This document shows, piece by piece, positions 34,066 to 41,268 of a stretch of 64,000 nucleotides of DNA (position 1 is its first letter; the number at the start of each line of letters is the position of its first letter). The position numbers and the translations under genes were made by a program. This stretch comes from Flavobacteriaceae bacterium Ap0902 (GTDB lineage Bacteria > Bacteroidota > Bacteroidia > Flavobacteriales > Weeksellaceae): positions 1 through 64,000 of the forward strand of contig WTFG01000011.1 in assembly GCA_009835005.1 (NCBI GenBank). The letters are read 5' to 3'. The notes beneath the pieces are model-generated. The model made no database searches. It saw only the letters and a list, made by a program, of their open reading frames with translations, and had not been told where the DNA came from.

Positions 34066-35244
34066 ATGAAAGAAGTATATATAGTATCGGCTGTTAGAAC
34101 ACCAATGGGAAGATTTTTGGGTTCCTTATCTACTGTGCCTGCCACAATGTTAGGTGCTACAGCTATCAAGGGTGCCTTGGATAAAATTGATTTATCTGCA
34201 GAAGAAGTAGAAGAAGTTTTTATGGGGAATGTGCTACAGGCTGGTCTTGGTCAAGCACCGGCACGGCAAGCGGCACTAGATGCTGGAATACCAGTCAAGG
34301 TGCCTTGTACTACGATTAATAAAGTATGTTCTTCTGGTTTAAAAGCAGTTATGTTAGGTGCACAAGCTATCCAAAATGGAGATGCAGAAGTCATCGTTGC
34401 AGGAGGTATGGAAAACATGTCTATGGTTCCCTTTTATCAACCCTCTGCTAGAACTGGGAAGAAGTATGGAGATGCGGTTTTAATTGATGGTTTATCCTAT
34501 GATGGTTTGCTAGATCCTTATGACAAGGAAGCCATGGGTGTTTTTGCAGATTTATGTGCCAAGGAATATAAAATATCTAGAGAAGAACAAGATGCGTTTG
34601 CTATCCAATCCTATAAACGTTCTACTACTGCGTGGGCAGAAGGAAGATTTAACGAGGAGATAGTACCAGTAGAAGTTCCACAAAGAAGAGGAGAACCCGT
34701 TGTTGTGAGTGAGGATGAGGAATTTAAAAATGTAAAAATAGAAAAGGTTCCTCAATTGCGTCCTGCATTTACTAAAGATGGTACTGTAACAGCAGCAAAC
34801 GCTTCTACCATGAATGATGGCGCTTCTGCTGTCGTTCTTATGAGTAAGGAAAAAGTAGAACAATTAGGATTAACACCGTTGGCTAAAATTGTTTCTTTTG
34901 CAGACGCTGCATTAGAGCCTAAATGGTTTACGATTGCGCCATCTAAGGCTTTGCCTAAAGCTGTAGAAAAAGCTGACTTAAAAATTTCTGATTTGGATTA
35001 TGTAGAGCTTAATGAAGCTTTTTCTGTAGTGGGAGTCGTGAATATCAAAGAAATGGGATTAGACCCAGAGAAAGTTAATGTCAATGGTGGAGCTGTATCA
35101 TTAGGGCATCCTTTAGGTAACTCTGGATCTAGAATTTTAGTTACTTTAATCAATGTATTAAAGCAGAATGCTGGTAAATACGGAGGTATTGGTATTTGTA
35201 ATGGTGGAGGTGGTGCCTCTGCTATGGTCATAGAAAATGTGTAA
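34066..35244 (+). CDS. Acetyl-CoA C-acetyltransferase (thiolase)
   Basis: A 392-residue thiolase that reversibly condenses two acetyl-CoA or cleaves 3-ketoacyl-CoA. The nucleophilic cysteine is in TINKVCSSGLKAVMLGAQAI near 85-104. GGMENMSMVPFYQPSARTGK is near 115-134. The C-terminal part has ELNEAFSVVGVV near 322, NGGAVSLGHPLGNSGSRILV near 345-364 with the catalytic His, and GICNGGGGASAMVIE near 376-390 with the second Cys. This is the biosynthetic (type II) size. It follows ilvE in a two-gene operon ending at a clear hairpin terminator. PhaA, AtoB or a branched-chain pathway role cannot be separated by sequence alone. Confidence 0.93.
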   Translation: MKEVYIVSAVRTPMGRFLGSLSTVPATMLGATAIKGALDKIDLSAEEVEEVFMGNVLQAGLGQAPARQAALDAGIPVKVPCTTINKVCSSGLKAVMLGAQAIQNGDAEVIVAGGMENMSMVPFYQPSARTGKKYGDAVLIDGLSYDGLLDPYDKEAMGVFADLCAKEYKISREEQDAFAIQSYKRSTTAWAEGRFNEEIVPVEVPQRRGEPVVVSEDEEFKNVKIEKVPQLRPAFTKDGTVTAANASTMNDGASAVVLMSKEKVEQLGLTPLAKIVSFADAALEPKWFTIAPSKALPKAVEKADLKISDLDYVELNEAFSVVGVVNIKEMGLDPEKVNVNGGAVSLGHPLGNSGSRILVTLINVLKQNAGKYGGIGICNGGGGASAMVIENV

Positions 35245-35270
35245 TAAAACATAATTTATAATCACCTCAC

Positions 35271-35305
35271 AGCCATTCTTATTTAAGTATAAGGATGGCT
35301 TTTTA
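35271..35305 (+). terminator. Intrinsic terminator after thiolase gene
   Basis: A stem of AGCCAT/ATGGCT extended inward by CTTAT/ATAAG with one mismatch, then TTTTT. It lies 26 bases after the thiolase stop. Confidence 0.8.
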
Positions 35306-35324
35306 GTCCAAATACATTTATCCA

Positions 35325-35332
35325 TATCTTTG
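35325..35332 (+). promoter_or_regulatory. Promoter -7 element of coiled-coil/MscS operon
   Basis: TATCTTTG matches TAnnTTTG, 18 bases before the ATG of the coiled-coil gene and 20 bases after the preceding terminator. Confidence 0.55.
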
Positions 35333-35350
35333 TGAATTAAATTGAATGAA

Positions 35351-35641
35351 ATGACAAAAGAAGAATTTAAAATTTGTTCTAAAGACGCCCTCAATGATAT
35401 CACCAATAGAATAGATGAACTTAGGCAGAGATCCAATAGAATAGATGAGGATATAGAAAGAGAATATCATGATAAGATCAATCAAATGCTTGTTCTACGA
35501 GATGAATTAGATCAATTAATAGATAAGGTAGATGATGAGTCTAAAGAAACAACTTGGGAGGATGTAAAGAAAGAGTTTAATTTTGGCTTGGAATATCTAG
35601 AAAAAGGTTTTGATAAGTTAATTCATATATTATCTAATTGA
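35351..35641 (+). CDS. Small coiled-coil protein coupled to an MscS channel
   Basis: A 96-residue charged protein predicted to be almost entirely helical, with heptad-like spacing in DALNDITNRIDELRQRSNRI (about 12-31) and DKINQMLVLRDELDQLIDKV (about 41-60). No signal peptide, membrane segment or cysteine motif is present apart from one Cys near residue 9. I start it at ATG 35351; an in-frame TTG nine bases earlier is less likely. Its TGA stop shares one base with the ATG of the MscS gene, so translation is coupled and the two may act together, for example as a cytoplasmic partner of the channel. That role is inference; I do not recognise the family. Confidence 0.75.
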   Translation: MTKEEFKICSKDALNDITNRIDELRQRSNRIDEDIEREYHDKINQMLVLRDELDQLIDKVDDESKETTWEDVKKEFNFGLEYLEKGFDKLIHILSN

Positions 35642-36591
35642 TGCTATATATCACGAAATTCGTCATTCATTGCGTTTTATTGATTACGCTACAAGATTCT
35701 GATTTAGAAAAAGATGTAGAGAAGGTATCAGAGGGTTTTCAATCCTCTTGGGATAGAATGTGGAGTAGAATCTTCAATTGGAAAGAGCAATTTATAGAAC
35801 ATCTTCCAGAGCTTGTTTTGTCTATTCTAGTATTTTCTATATGTTATATTATCTCTGTTTATGTAAAAAAATGGATTAAGAAACCGCTCGCTAGAGTTAT
35901 TAAGAGAGCTTCTATTCGGGCTTTGGTTACCAACGTAGCCTCTGGTATTATTGTGTTAATAGGCTTATTAATTTCTGTAAGTCTTTTAAATTTAAGTGAT
36001 TTGCTCACAGGTATTTTAGCCGCTGGGGGTATCGCAGGTTTGGCGGTAGCATTAGCTTTTCAAGGGACGCTCTCTAATACATTTTCTGGTATTTTCTTAT
36101 CCTTGAATGACATCATGAATGTTGGCGATTGGGTTGTGACCAATGGCTATGAAGGAACAATAGAAGAAATCACATTGAGGAATACCAAGATTAGAGAAGC
36201 AGATAACAACATTGCCATTATTCCCAACAAGACAATTGTAGAAAGTCCTTTCAAAAATTATGCTTTAACCCCAAGGATTAGAACCAGTATTAAATGTGGT
36301 GTACACTATGAATCTGATTTGAGATTTGTCAAAAAAATATCGATAGAAGCTATATCCGCTAGATTCCCGCAATTAGATTATGAACATATAGAGTTTCATT
36401 GGTTAGAGTTTGCGGATAGTTCTATTAATTTTCAGATTAGATTTTGGATAGAGGCTAGAGCCAATCTCACTATCCTAGAAGCTAAATCAGAGGCAATTAT
36501 GATTATCAAAGAAACGTTTGACAAACATCAAATCAATATTCCATTCCCAATCAGAACATTGGAATGGGCAGATAAACCAAAGGACACATAA
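35641..36591 (+). CDS. MscS-family small-conductance mechanosensitive channel
   Basis: A 316-residue MscS channel that releases solutes on hypo-osmotic shock. Three or four membrane segments are seen: a weak N-terminal one near 1-18, LPELVLSILVFSICYIISVY near 55-74, ALVTNVASGIIVLIGLLISV near 97-116, and the pore helix LTGILAAGGIAGLAVALAFQ near 127-146 rich in Gly and Ala. The beta domain follows with FSGIFLSLNDIMNVGDWV near 154-171 and GTIEEITLRNTKIREADNNI near 177-196, where the family often has T-x-L-R-T. IPNKTIVESPFKNYA near 199-213 is typical. I start at the ATG overlapping the upstream stop codon rather than a TTG one codon earlier. It is followed by a hairpin terminator. Confidence 0.93.
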   Translation: MLYITKFVIHCVLLITLQDSDLEKDVEKVSEGFQSSWDRMWSRIFNWKEQFIEHLPELVLSILVFSICYIISVYVKKWIKKPLARVIKRASIRALVTNVASGIIVLIGLLISVSLLNLSDLLTGILAAGGIAGLAVALAFQGTLSNTFSGIFLSLNDIMNVGDWVVTNGYEGTIEEITLRNTKIREADNNIAIIPNKTIVESPFKNYALTPRIRTSIKCGVHYESDLRFVKKISIEAISARFPQLDYEHIEFHWLEFADSSINFQIRFWIEARANLTILEAKSEAIMIIKETFDKHQINIPFPIRTLEWADKPKDT

Positions 36592-36626
36592 CATTTTATA
36601 ATTCATTTTAAATACTAAATAGTTGT

Positions 36627-36661
36627 AACCTAGAAAGATATTTTGTTTTTCTAGGTTTTTT
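36627..36661 (+). terminator. Intrinsic terminator after MscS gene
   Basis: A 10-bp stem AACCTAGAAA / TTTCTAGGTT with an 11-base loop, followed by TTTTTT. It lies 35 bases after the MscS stop. Confidence 0.82.
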
Positions 36662-36680
36662 ATGAAAAATTTAAAAATAA

Positions 36681-37110
36681 ACTAACGTGAATAATGGGTA
36701 AGAAAATACAGAGTTGTCCAAAAGTTATGGTAGCTATTAGCTATGATGGTATTTTTAAAGACCAATGCTTTAGATTCATGTAGAGGTATTTTCTTTATTG
36801 ATTCTACTCCTATAAAGGTATGTCATATAAAACGAGAAAAACAACATCGTGTAATGAGAGGTTTAGCTGCAAAAGGTAAATCTATTTTGCGATGGTTCTT
36901 TGGTTTTAAGTTGCTGTTAATGATGAACTCGAAAACATATGCTCAATTGAACATACAAGACACCGCTCTGCAACAGACTTTTTAATAAATCTTGTAAGTG
37001 GAATTTGCGCTTATCATTTCCTATCTAAAAAACCAAGTTTAAAGACTCTACCTTTCAAATGAAAATAACCAACTACTTCCTGCGGTCGCTTAAACACTAT
37101 TCACGTTAAT
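36681..37110 (+). mobile_element. Internally deleted IS982-family insertion sequence remnant
   Basis: About 430 bp bounded by imperfect inverted repeats. The left end (36681-36702) and the reverse complement of the right end (37110 to 37089) agree at 18 of 22 positions, around a shared core TAACGTGAATA. Inside lies a broken IS982 transposase. A complete IS982 element is about 1 kb, so more than half has been lost. I see no convincing target duplication. The right inverted repeat ends on the first base of the rsmD stop codon complement, so the insertion abuts rsmD and has not disrupted its coding sequence. The element sits just after the MscS terminator. Confidence 0.72.
36743..37062 (+). pseudogene. 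IS982-family transposase, truncated and internally deleted
   Basis: Two pieces in different frames. The first encodes FFIDSTPIKVCHIKREKQHR and then GLAAKGKSILRWFFGFKL, the catalytic DST-KVCH and GWFFGFK-like signatures of IS982 DDE transposases. Near 36916 the homology jumps in another frame to VNDELENICSIEHTRHRSAT, DFLINLVSGICAYHFLSKKP and a stop at 37062, the family C-terminus. The roughly 120 residues normally between these blocks, including later catalytic acidic residues, are missing, as is the N-terminal region. The deletion has also shifted the frame, so a shorter open frame read straight through ends in unrelated residues. It cannot make active transposase. Confidence 0.78.
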
Positions 37111-37673
37111 TATTCTTCCTCACTATCATCTTCTATCTCAAAGAAAGAGAAGTGGATATTACCATATTTCTTATGTTCAACGTAGAAAGGATGACCTTCA
37201 AAGTTTTGATCTTTGGGGTGTTCTAATATTAATAAACCTCCCTCATCCAAGAATTGATTTTCTATGATTAAATCAATTAATTTAATATAATCTTGCGTAG
37301 GTAGGTCAAAAGGAGGGTCTGCGAAAATTATATCATATTGGTCATGATGCGTTTTACCTAAATAAGCAAATGCATCTTCACGAAAAACCTCTAATTGTCC
37401 AAAGCCTAACGTCTCTGCAGTTTCTGTAATAAATGTAGTACACTTGGTGAATTGGTCTACGCTATGCACTTTCTCTGCTCCTCTGGATGCGAATTCAAAA
37501 GAAACACCGCCAATCCCAGCAAATAAATCTAGCACATTGACCTCATTTAAATAAAATCTATGATTTAGAATATTAAATAAAGCTTCTTTAGCGAAGTCCG
37601 TCGTGGGCCGTGTAGGTAAATCTTTGGGTGCATTCAACCGTTTTCCTTTCCATCTTCCAGATATAATTCTCAT
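37110..37673 (-). CDS. rsmD: 16S rRNA (guanine966-N2)-methyltransferase RsmD
   Basis: A 187-residue SAM-dependent methyltransferase that modifies G966 of 16S rRNA. It begins MRIISGRWKGKRLNAPKDLP, the conserved RIIxGxxKGxxL start, followed by RPTTDFAKEALFNIL near 22-36. The SAM motif is VLDLFAGIGGVSFEFASRGA near 46-65, and the catalytic motif is IIFADPPFDLP near 115-125 (DPPF). The length is normal. The C-terminal six residues are acidic. The gene is intact although an IS remnant touches its stop codon. Its ATG overlaps the DUF3822 stop by 4 bases, and the pair is a common Bacteroidota arrangement. Confidence 0.93.
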   Translation of the reverse strand: MRIISGRWKGKRLNAPKDLPTRPTTDFAKEALFNILNHRFYLNEVNVLDLFAGIGGVSFEFASRGAEKVHSVDQFTKCTTFITETAETLGFGQLEVFREDAFAYLGKTHHDQYDIIFADPPFDLPTQDYIKLIDLIIENQFLDEGGLLILEHPKDQNFEGHPFYVEHKKYGNIHFSFFEIEDDSEEE

Positions 37674-38425
37674 AAAATAGGTTGTAAATTTTCTATTAAA
37701 GTAAAATATTGCATTCTTTCTAAGTCATCTGTAGCTGGAATCACATGGCGTATGAAATTCATCATCATCTTCAAAGTGGCACTATCATCTGTGATTCCGA
37801 AATAGTAGAGTTCTACTGTATTGGGGTCTATCTTTAACTGCTTCATGATATTAAGCAAGTGATAAATAATATCTTCTTTGGTCTGATATTCAAAGATATT
37901 ATAGAGATTGAATGCTTGATTTTTGAAAACAACGATTTCGAATTGCTTTTGGTGAACATTTAAGAATACTTGTTCTTTTTCGCCCACATCATGGATGTAA
38001 TTTAAAAAAAAAATTCCAGCATGCCTGATTTCGGCGGTATTGAATTTGGATTTGGTGAAATCCATCAATCTTTCTGGAACAACACACAGCAGCATGGCGT
38101 TGTATGATCTATGAAGTTCCTCTTCTAGTATAAGATCTTCCTCATCTATTTCTGTATTAAATCCTAGCCATTTTTCACTATCATGGTCTTCCTCAAAATA
38201 AGGTTTAGGCACAAGAATGAATTTTTCTGCTAAATAAGTAATACGAACTTGGTCATAGGATTGCTTTAAATACAGGTTTTGATCATAAATTTGATTCAAA
38301 TTATCCGCTAGATTTAAATTTGAATCAAACGCGATGAATTCATTTTCTATAATATCCTTGTTCTTTGTCACTAAAAAAGAAAGCCCACCCTTTTCTAAAA
38401 GGATGGACATATAATTAGAAGTCAT
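37670..38425 (-). CDS. DUF3822 family protein
   Basis: A 251-residue soluble protein I recognise as DUF3822, a Bacteroidota family with a predicted actin-like ATPase fold of unknown role. Visible are the N-terminal strand pattern SILLEKGGLSFLVTKNKDII near 7-26, VRITYLAEKFILVPKPYFEE near 61-80, YNAMLLCVVPERLMDF near 108-123, FLNVHQKQFEIVVFKNQAFN near 154-173, and VELYYFGITDDSATLKMMMN near 204-223. No signal peptide or membrane segment. Its position next to rsmD, with start/stop overlap, suggests shared expression, but I know of no demonstrated functional link. Confidence 0.78.
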   Translation of the reverse strand: MTSNYMSILLEKGGLSFLVTKNKDIIENEFIAFDSNLNLADNLNQIYDQNLYLKQSYDQVRITYLAEKFILVPKPYFEEDHDSEKWLGFNTEIDEEDLILEEELHRSYNAMLLCVVPERLMDFTKSKFNTAEIRHAGIFFLNYIHDVGEKEQVFLNVHQKQFEIVVFKNQAFNLYNIFEYQTKEDIIYHLLNIMKQLKIDPNTVELYYFGITDDSATLKMMMNFIRHVIPATDDLERMQYFTLIENLQPIL

Positions 38426-38431
38426 GAATTT

Positions 38432-39118
38432 TTAATTATTTAAATTTCTTCTATCCGCTAAAGCTCTATCTATATCAGATGACCAATTTCCTTCTAGTGA
38501 TGGACGTTTATCACTACCCACTTGTACTACATCATCTTTAACAGGAGAAGTCTCATCTGTCATTTCGCGCGCTATATAATCGTTATCCAAACCAGCAAGC
38601 ACATCTCTTTTGTCCACCCAAGCCTTGAAAAAGTGATCTCGTTGAATATTGGTACTATCATTCCCCACAATGCGATCATTATAAGAAGCCCATAATTGAA
38701 TTGGAATATTTTCTCCATCTACATTTATATATCCAAAATTATCCATAGAACGTCTTCCAAATATAGAATCTTTTACAGAAGTAGGAGAGACAATGGTATC
38801 CACTATCGTGAAACTTTTCATTACATCAATATTCGTTCTTTCATCACGCACATACCCAGAAGAATCTGTTCTATTGATAATTAAAATTTGACCATTATTT
38901 ATAAAATGCTTTAAAGAATCTAAGTTATCTGTATATTGACCGTGATAACCTTTATATAGACGTTCTGCGCTAGCTACATCTTCTAATTGTTCTACAGCAT
39001 TTGTATATCTAACAATTTTTTCATCGTTGAATTCAACCAAGCCCTGTACAGACCTAAAGATAAAGTAAGACAATACGATTGCCAAAACCAATAAAACTAT
39101 TTTCAGAATGTTTTTCAT
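38432..39118 (-). CDS. Membrane-anchored hypothetical protein, Bacteroidota-conserved
   Basis: A 228-residue protein with one N-terminal hydrophobic helix (ILKIVLLVLAIVLSYFIFRS, about 4-23) and a hydrophilic remainder, so it is anchored in the inner membrane with its bulk probably in the periplasm. A helix with TNAVEQLEDVASAERLYKGY near 39-58 resembles the start of pilin-like or LTXXQ-like domains; GQYTDNLDSLKHFINNGQIL near 61-80 follows. I do not recognise a defined domain. The C-terminal 60 residues are low in hydrophobic residues and may be disordered. Six bases separate it from the DUF3822 gene, and a good -7 element precedes it, so it heads the three-gene unit with rsmD. Confidence 0.7.
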   Translation of the reverse strand: MKNILKIVLLVLAIVLSYFIFRSVQGLVEFNDEKIVRYTNAVEQLEDVASAERLYKGYHGQYTDNLDSLKHFINNGQILIINRTDSSGYVRDERTNIDVMKSFTIVDTIVSPTSVKDSIFGRRSMDNFGYINVDGENIPIQLWASYNDRIVGNDSTNIQRDHFFKAWVDKRDVLAGLDNDYIAREMTDETSPVKDDVVQVGSDKRPSLEGNWSSDIDRALADRRNLNN

Positions 39119-39134
39119 GAATCTTAAATTTGTT

Positions 39135-39142
39135 CAAATATA
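39135..39142 (-). promoter_or_regulatory. Promoter -7 element of the hypothetical-DUF3822-rsmD unit
   Basis: TATATTTG on the minus strand matches TAnnTTTG, 16 bases upstream of the ATG at 39118. Confidence 0.5.
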
Positions 39143-39214
39143 AATCATTTTAAAAAAAATAATGAAATTTTCTTTTAAAAAAACTTTAATATTGTTTATT
39201 AATTCCACGAATAT

Positions 39215-39961
39215 ATGAATTTAAATGTAATCGCAGTAATCCCAGCAAGATTTCAGGCATCCCGTTTTCCAGGTAAACTTCTCATGGATCTCCACGGAAA
39301 GAGTGTGATTCTTTCTACCTATCAAGCGGCGGTAAATACAGGATTATTCCAAGAGGTTATAGTAGCGGCAGATGACGAAAGAATTTATAATGAGATTGTT
39401 GAGCACGGTGGCCAAGCGGTGATGACATCATCCAATCATCAATCTGGTAGTGATAGAATCGCAGAGGTTATAGAAAATATGCCTGTGGATATAGTACTTA
39501 ATATCCAAGGAGATGAACCCTTTTTAAATAAAGAAGATTTACAGAAATTGATTTATATCTTTGAAAAGGATTTAGAGAATCAAGTACATGTGGCTACTTT
39601 GGTAGAGGAATTAATACCAAAAGAGGAGGTATTTAATCCCAATAATGTCAAAGTTGTTCTTAATAATATCCAACAAGCGCTTTATTTTTCTAGAGCACCG
39701 ATACCATATAATAGGGATGAAAATAAAGAGACAACCTATTATAAACATATTGGTATTTATGCTTTTAGAAAAGAGGTCTTAATGACGTTCACGAAACTTC
39801 CGCAAGGAACCTTAGAACAAATAGAAAAATTGGAGCAATTGCGCTATTTAGAAAATGGTTATACTATTAAGGTAGCGCGAGCCTCTGGCAAAACCATTGG
39901 GATAGATACGCAAGCGGATTTGGACAGGGCTAGAGAGCTCATTAAACAAATGGAACAATAG
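39215..39961 (+). CDS. kdsB: 3-deoxy-manno-octulosonate cytidylyltransferase (CMP-KDO synthetase)
   Basis: A 248-residue enzyme that activates KDO as CMP-KDO for the LPS inner core. The N-terminal nucleotide loop is VIAVIPARFQASRFPGKLLM (about 5-24). VIVAADDERIYNEIVEHGGQ near 47-66 and VMTSSNHQSGSDRIAEVIEN near 68-87 have the conserved SGTDR-like motif. VLNIQGDEPFLNKEDLQKLI near 92-111 has the metal-binding Asp. ALYFSRAPIPYNRD near 152, YYKHIGIYAFRKEVL near 172 and LEQIEKLEQLRYLENGYTIK near 197-216 complete the family pattern. It shows that the organism makes KDO-containing LPS. It starts a plus-strand run that continues through rbfA. Confidence 0.95.
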   Translation: MNLNVIAVIPARFQASRFPGKLLMDLHGKSVILSTYQAAVNTGLFQEVIVAADDERIYNEIVEHGGQAVMTSSNHQSGSDRIAEVIENMPVDIVLNIQGDEPFLNKEDLQKLIYIFEKDLENQVHVATLVEELIPKEEVFNPNNVKVVLNNIQQALYFSRAPIPYNRDENKETTYYKHIGIYAFRKEVLMTFTKLPQGTLEQIEKLEQLRYLENGYTIKVARASGKTIGIDTQADLDRARELIKQMEQ

Positions 39962-40001
39962 TTGAAATTGTCTGTTCTAAACCATGATAATACCCACTTA
40001 A

Positions 40002-40667
40002 ATGAATAAACTAATTTATATATCTTTCTGCATCCTATTATCCATAGGGGTTTATGCCCAAACAGCAGATGAAATTGTGCAAAAACATTTTGAAGTCACG
40101 GGTGGACAAGATAACTGGAAGGCGTTGAGCAGCATCCAAATTAAGGGAGAGGTTGCCGTGGGAGTAGGCGAAGTGGTGCCTATTGTTATTGAACATAAAA
40201 GACCTTATTTTAAACGCGTGAGTTATGTAATATATGACAAAGAAATTTTAAATGAGGGCTTTGATGGTAAGCAAGCCTATACCTATGATGAATCTGATGG
40301 TGGTTTTAAAATGCTGCCAGGATATACACCAGATGCCTTTGAAACAGATCTATTAAATTATGATAGAAAAGGGTTTAAACTTTCGCTCATAGGGAAAGAA
40401 AAGGTGAATGGGACGGATGCCTATAAGGTTAAACTCATCAAAAACACGATAGAGGATTTTTACTGGTTTGATGCCGAAACTTATAACCTAATCAAAGAAG
40501 AAAATCAAATAGAAACCATTTATTATAGTAATTTCCGTAGGTTTGGCAAACTTATATTTGCTACAAGAATGGAGAACTTACCTGTGGGCGGCAAGGAGTA
40601 CGTGGTGCTTTTTACAGATGTGCAACCCAACGCTTCTATTCCAGATAAACGCTTTAAATTCAACTAA
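40002..40667 (+). CDS. Secreted LolA/LolB-like lipoprotein-fold protein
   Basis: A 221-residue exported protein. The signal peptide MNKLIYISFCILLSIGVYAQ ends at a probable AQ site. The mature part begins TADEIVQKHFEVTGGQDNWK, the ADEIVxKHxxAxGG opening of Bacteroidota LolA-like outer membrane lipoprotein-sorting proteins. Alternating beta strands follow (SIQIKGEVAVGVGEVVPIVI, TYDESDGGFKMLPGYTPDAF, DAYKVKLIKNTIEDFYWFDA), consistent with the half-barrel fold that shields lipid. No lipobox Cys is seen, so it is periplasmic and soluble. Its role in carrying lipids or lipoproteins is by family only. It sits 40 bases after kdsB and 2 bases before a DUF3820 gene. Confidence 0.72.
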   Translation: MNKLIYISFCILLSIGVYAQTADEIVQKHFEVTGGQDNWKALSSIQIKGEVAVGVGEVVPIVIEHKRPYFKRVSYVIYDKEILNEGFDGKQAYTYDESDGGFKMLPGYTPDAFETDLLNYDRKGFKLSLIGKEKVNGTDAYKVKLIKNTIEDFYWFDAETYNLIKEENQIETIYYSNFRRFGKLIFATRMENLPVGGKEYVVLFTDVQPNASIPDKRFKFN

Positions 40668-40669
40668 AT

Positions 40670-40885
40670 TTGAATCCAGAAATTTTAAAAGAGACTATTA
40701 CCACACCCATGCCTTTTGGTAAATATCAGCATGTGAAGATAGCTGACTTGCCCATTTCTTATTTGGAATGGTTTGCTTCTAAGGGCTTTCCCAAAGGGAA
40801 ATTAGGCATGTTGATGGCGACGGTGTATGAAATTAAATCCAATGGATTGGATGAGATATTACATACCTTAAAAAGAATCAATTAG
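40670..40885 (+). CDS. DUF3820 family protein (TTG start)
   Basis: A 71-residue protein of the DUF3820 family, unknown function. The family core is MPFGKYQHVKIADLPISYLE (about 14-33) followed by WFASKGFPKGKLGMLMATVY. The TTG at 40670 is chosen because the preceding residues NPEILKETITTP resemble the usual N-terminus of the family, whereas starting at the internal ATG would remove it. It starts 2 bases after the LolA-like stop, which also suits the TTG. In Pseudomonas a homologue was named a quorum-regulated virulence factor; no such role can be inferred here. Only 23 bases separate it from rbfA, and a promoter-like element fills that gap. Confidence 0.78.
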   Translation: MNPEILKETITTPMPFGKYQHVKIADLPISYLEWFASKGFPKGKLGMLMATVYEIKSNGLDEILHTLKRIN

Positions 40886-40896
40886 AACCATTTCCT

Positions 40897-40904
40897 TATC
40901 TTTG
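40897..40904 (+). promoter_or_regulatory. Promoter -7 element directly before rbfA
   Basis: TATCTTTG matches TAnnTTTG and ends 4 bases before the rbfA ATG. If used, transcription would start at or within a base or two of the start codon, giving leaderless mRNA. Confidence 0.4.
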
Positions 40905-40908
40905 AGCC

Positions 40909-41268
40909 ATGGAAAGTAAAAGATTACAAAGAGTAAATCAATTAATGCAACAAGAGTTAGCAGAAATCTTTAGAAAAGAGGCTGTTAAAATTAAAACAGG
41001 AATGTTGATTTCTGTGACAGAAGTAAGAACTACCCCAGATTTGTCTATAGCCAAAGTATATTTAAGTGTTTTCCCAACCTTATATAGAGATGAGGTTTTT
41101 AAATATATAGATTCTAATCAATGGTATTTTAGAAAAGAATTGGGAAGCAAAATCGGAAAACAAATGAGGATTGTTCCAGAATTGCATTATTTTGCAGATG
41201 ATAGCTTGGACAAAGTAGATGAAATAGATCGTGCTTTAAAAGGCAAAGGTGAAAACCCAACACTTTAA
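40909..41268 (+). CDS. rbfA: 30S ribosome-binding factor A
   Basis: A 119-residue KH-fold ribosome assembly factor that helps mature the 16S rRNA 5 prime end and cold adaptation. It begins SKRLQRVNQLMQQELAEIFR, then GMLISVTEVRTTPDLSIAKV near 41-60, the VT-V-xx-DLxxAKVY core, YLSVFPT, and WYFRKELGSKIGKQMRIVPE near 83-102 with the RxLxxxlxxxxRxxPxL pattern, ending LHYFADDSLDKVDEIDRAL. It is complete. The next gene, a LolC/E-like permease, starts on the base after its stop codon; the rbfA and permease pairing is usual in Bacteroidota. Confidence 0.93.
   Translation: MESKRLQRVNQLMQQELAEIFRKEAVKIKTGMLISVTEVRTTPDLSIAKVYLSVFPTLYRDEVFKYIDSNQWYFRKELGSKIGKQMRIVPELHYFADDSLDKVDEIDRALKGKGENPTL

Noticed and set aside
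36743-36985. 80-residue open frame treated as an intact small protein
   Set aside because: Its C-terminal 15 residues are an out-of-frame reading of the IS982 C-terminus; it is part of a deleted transposase, so it is listed as pseudogene.
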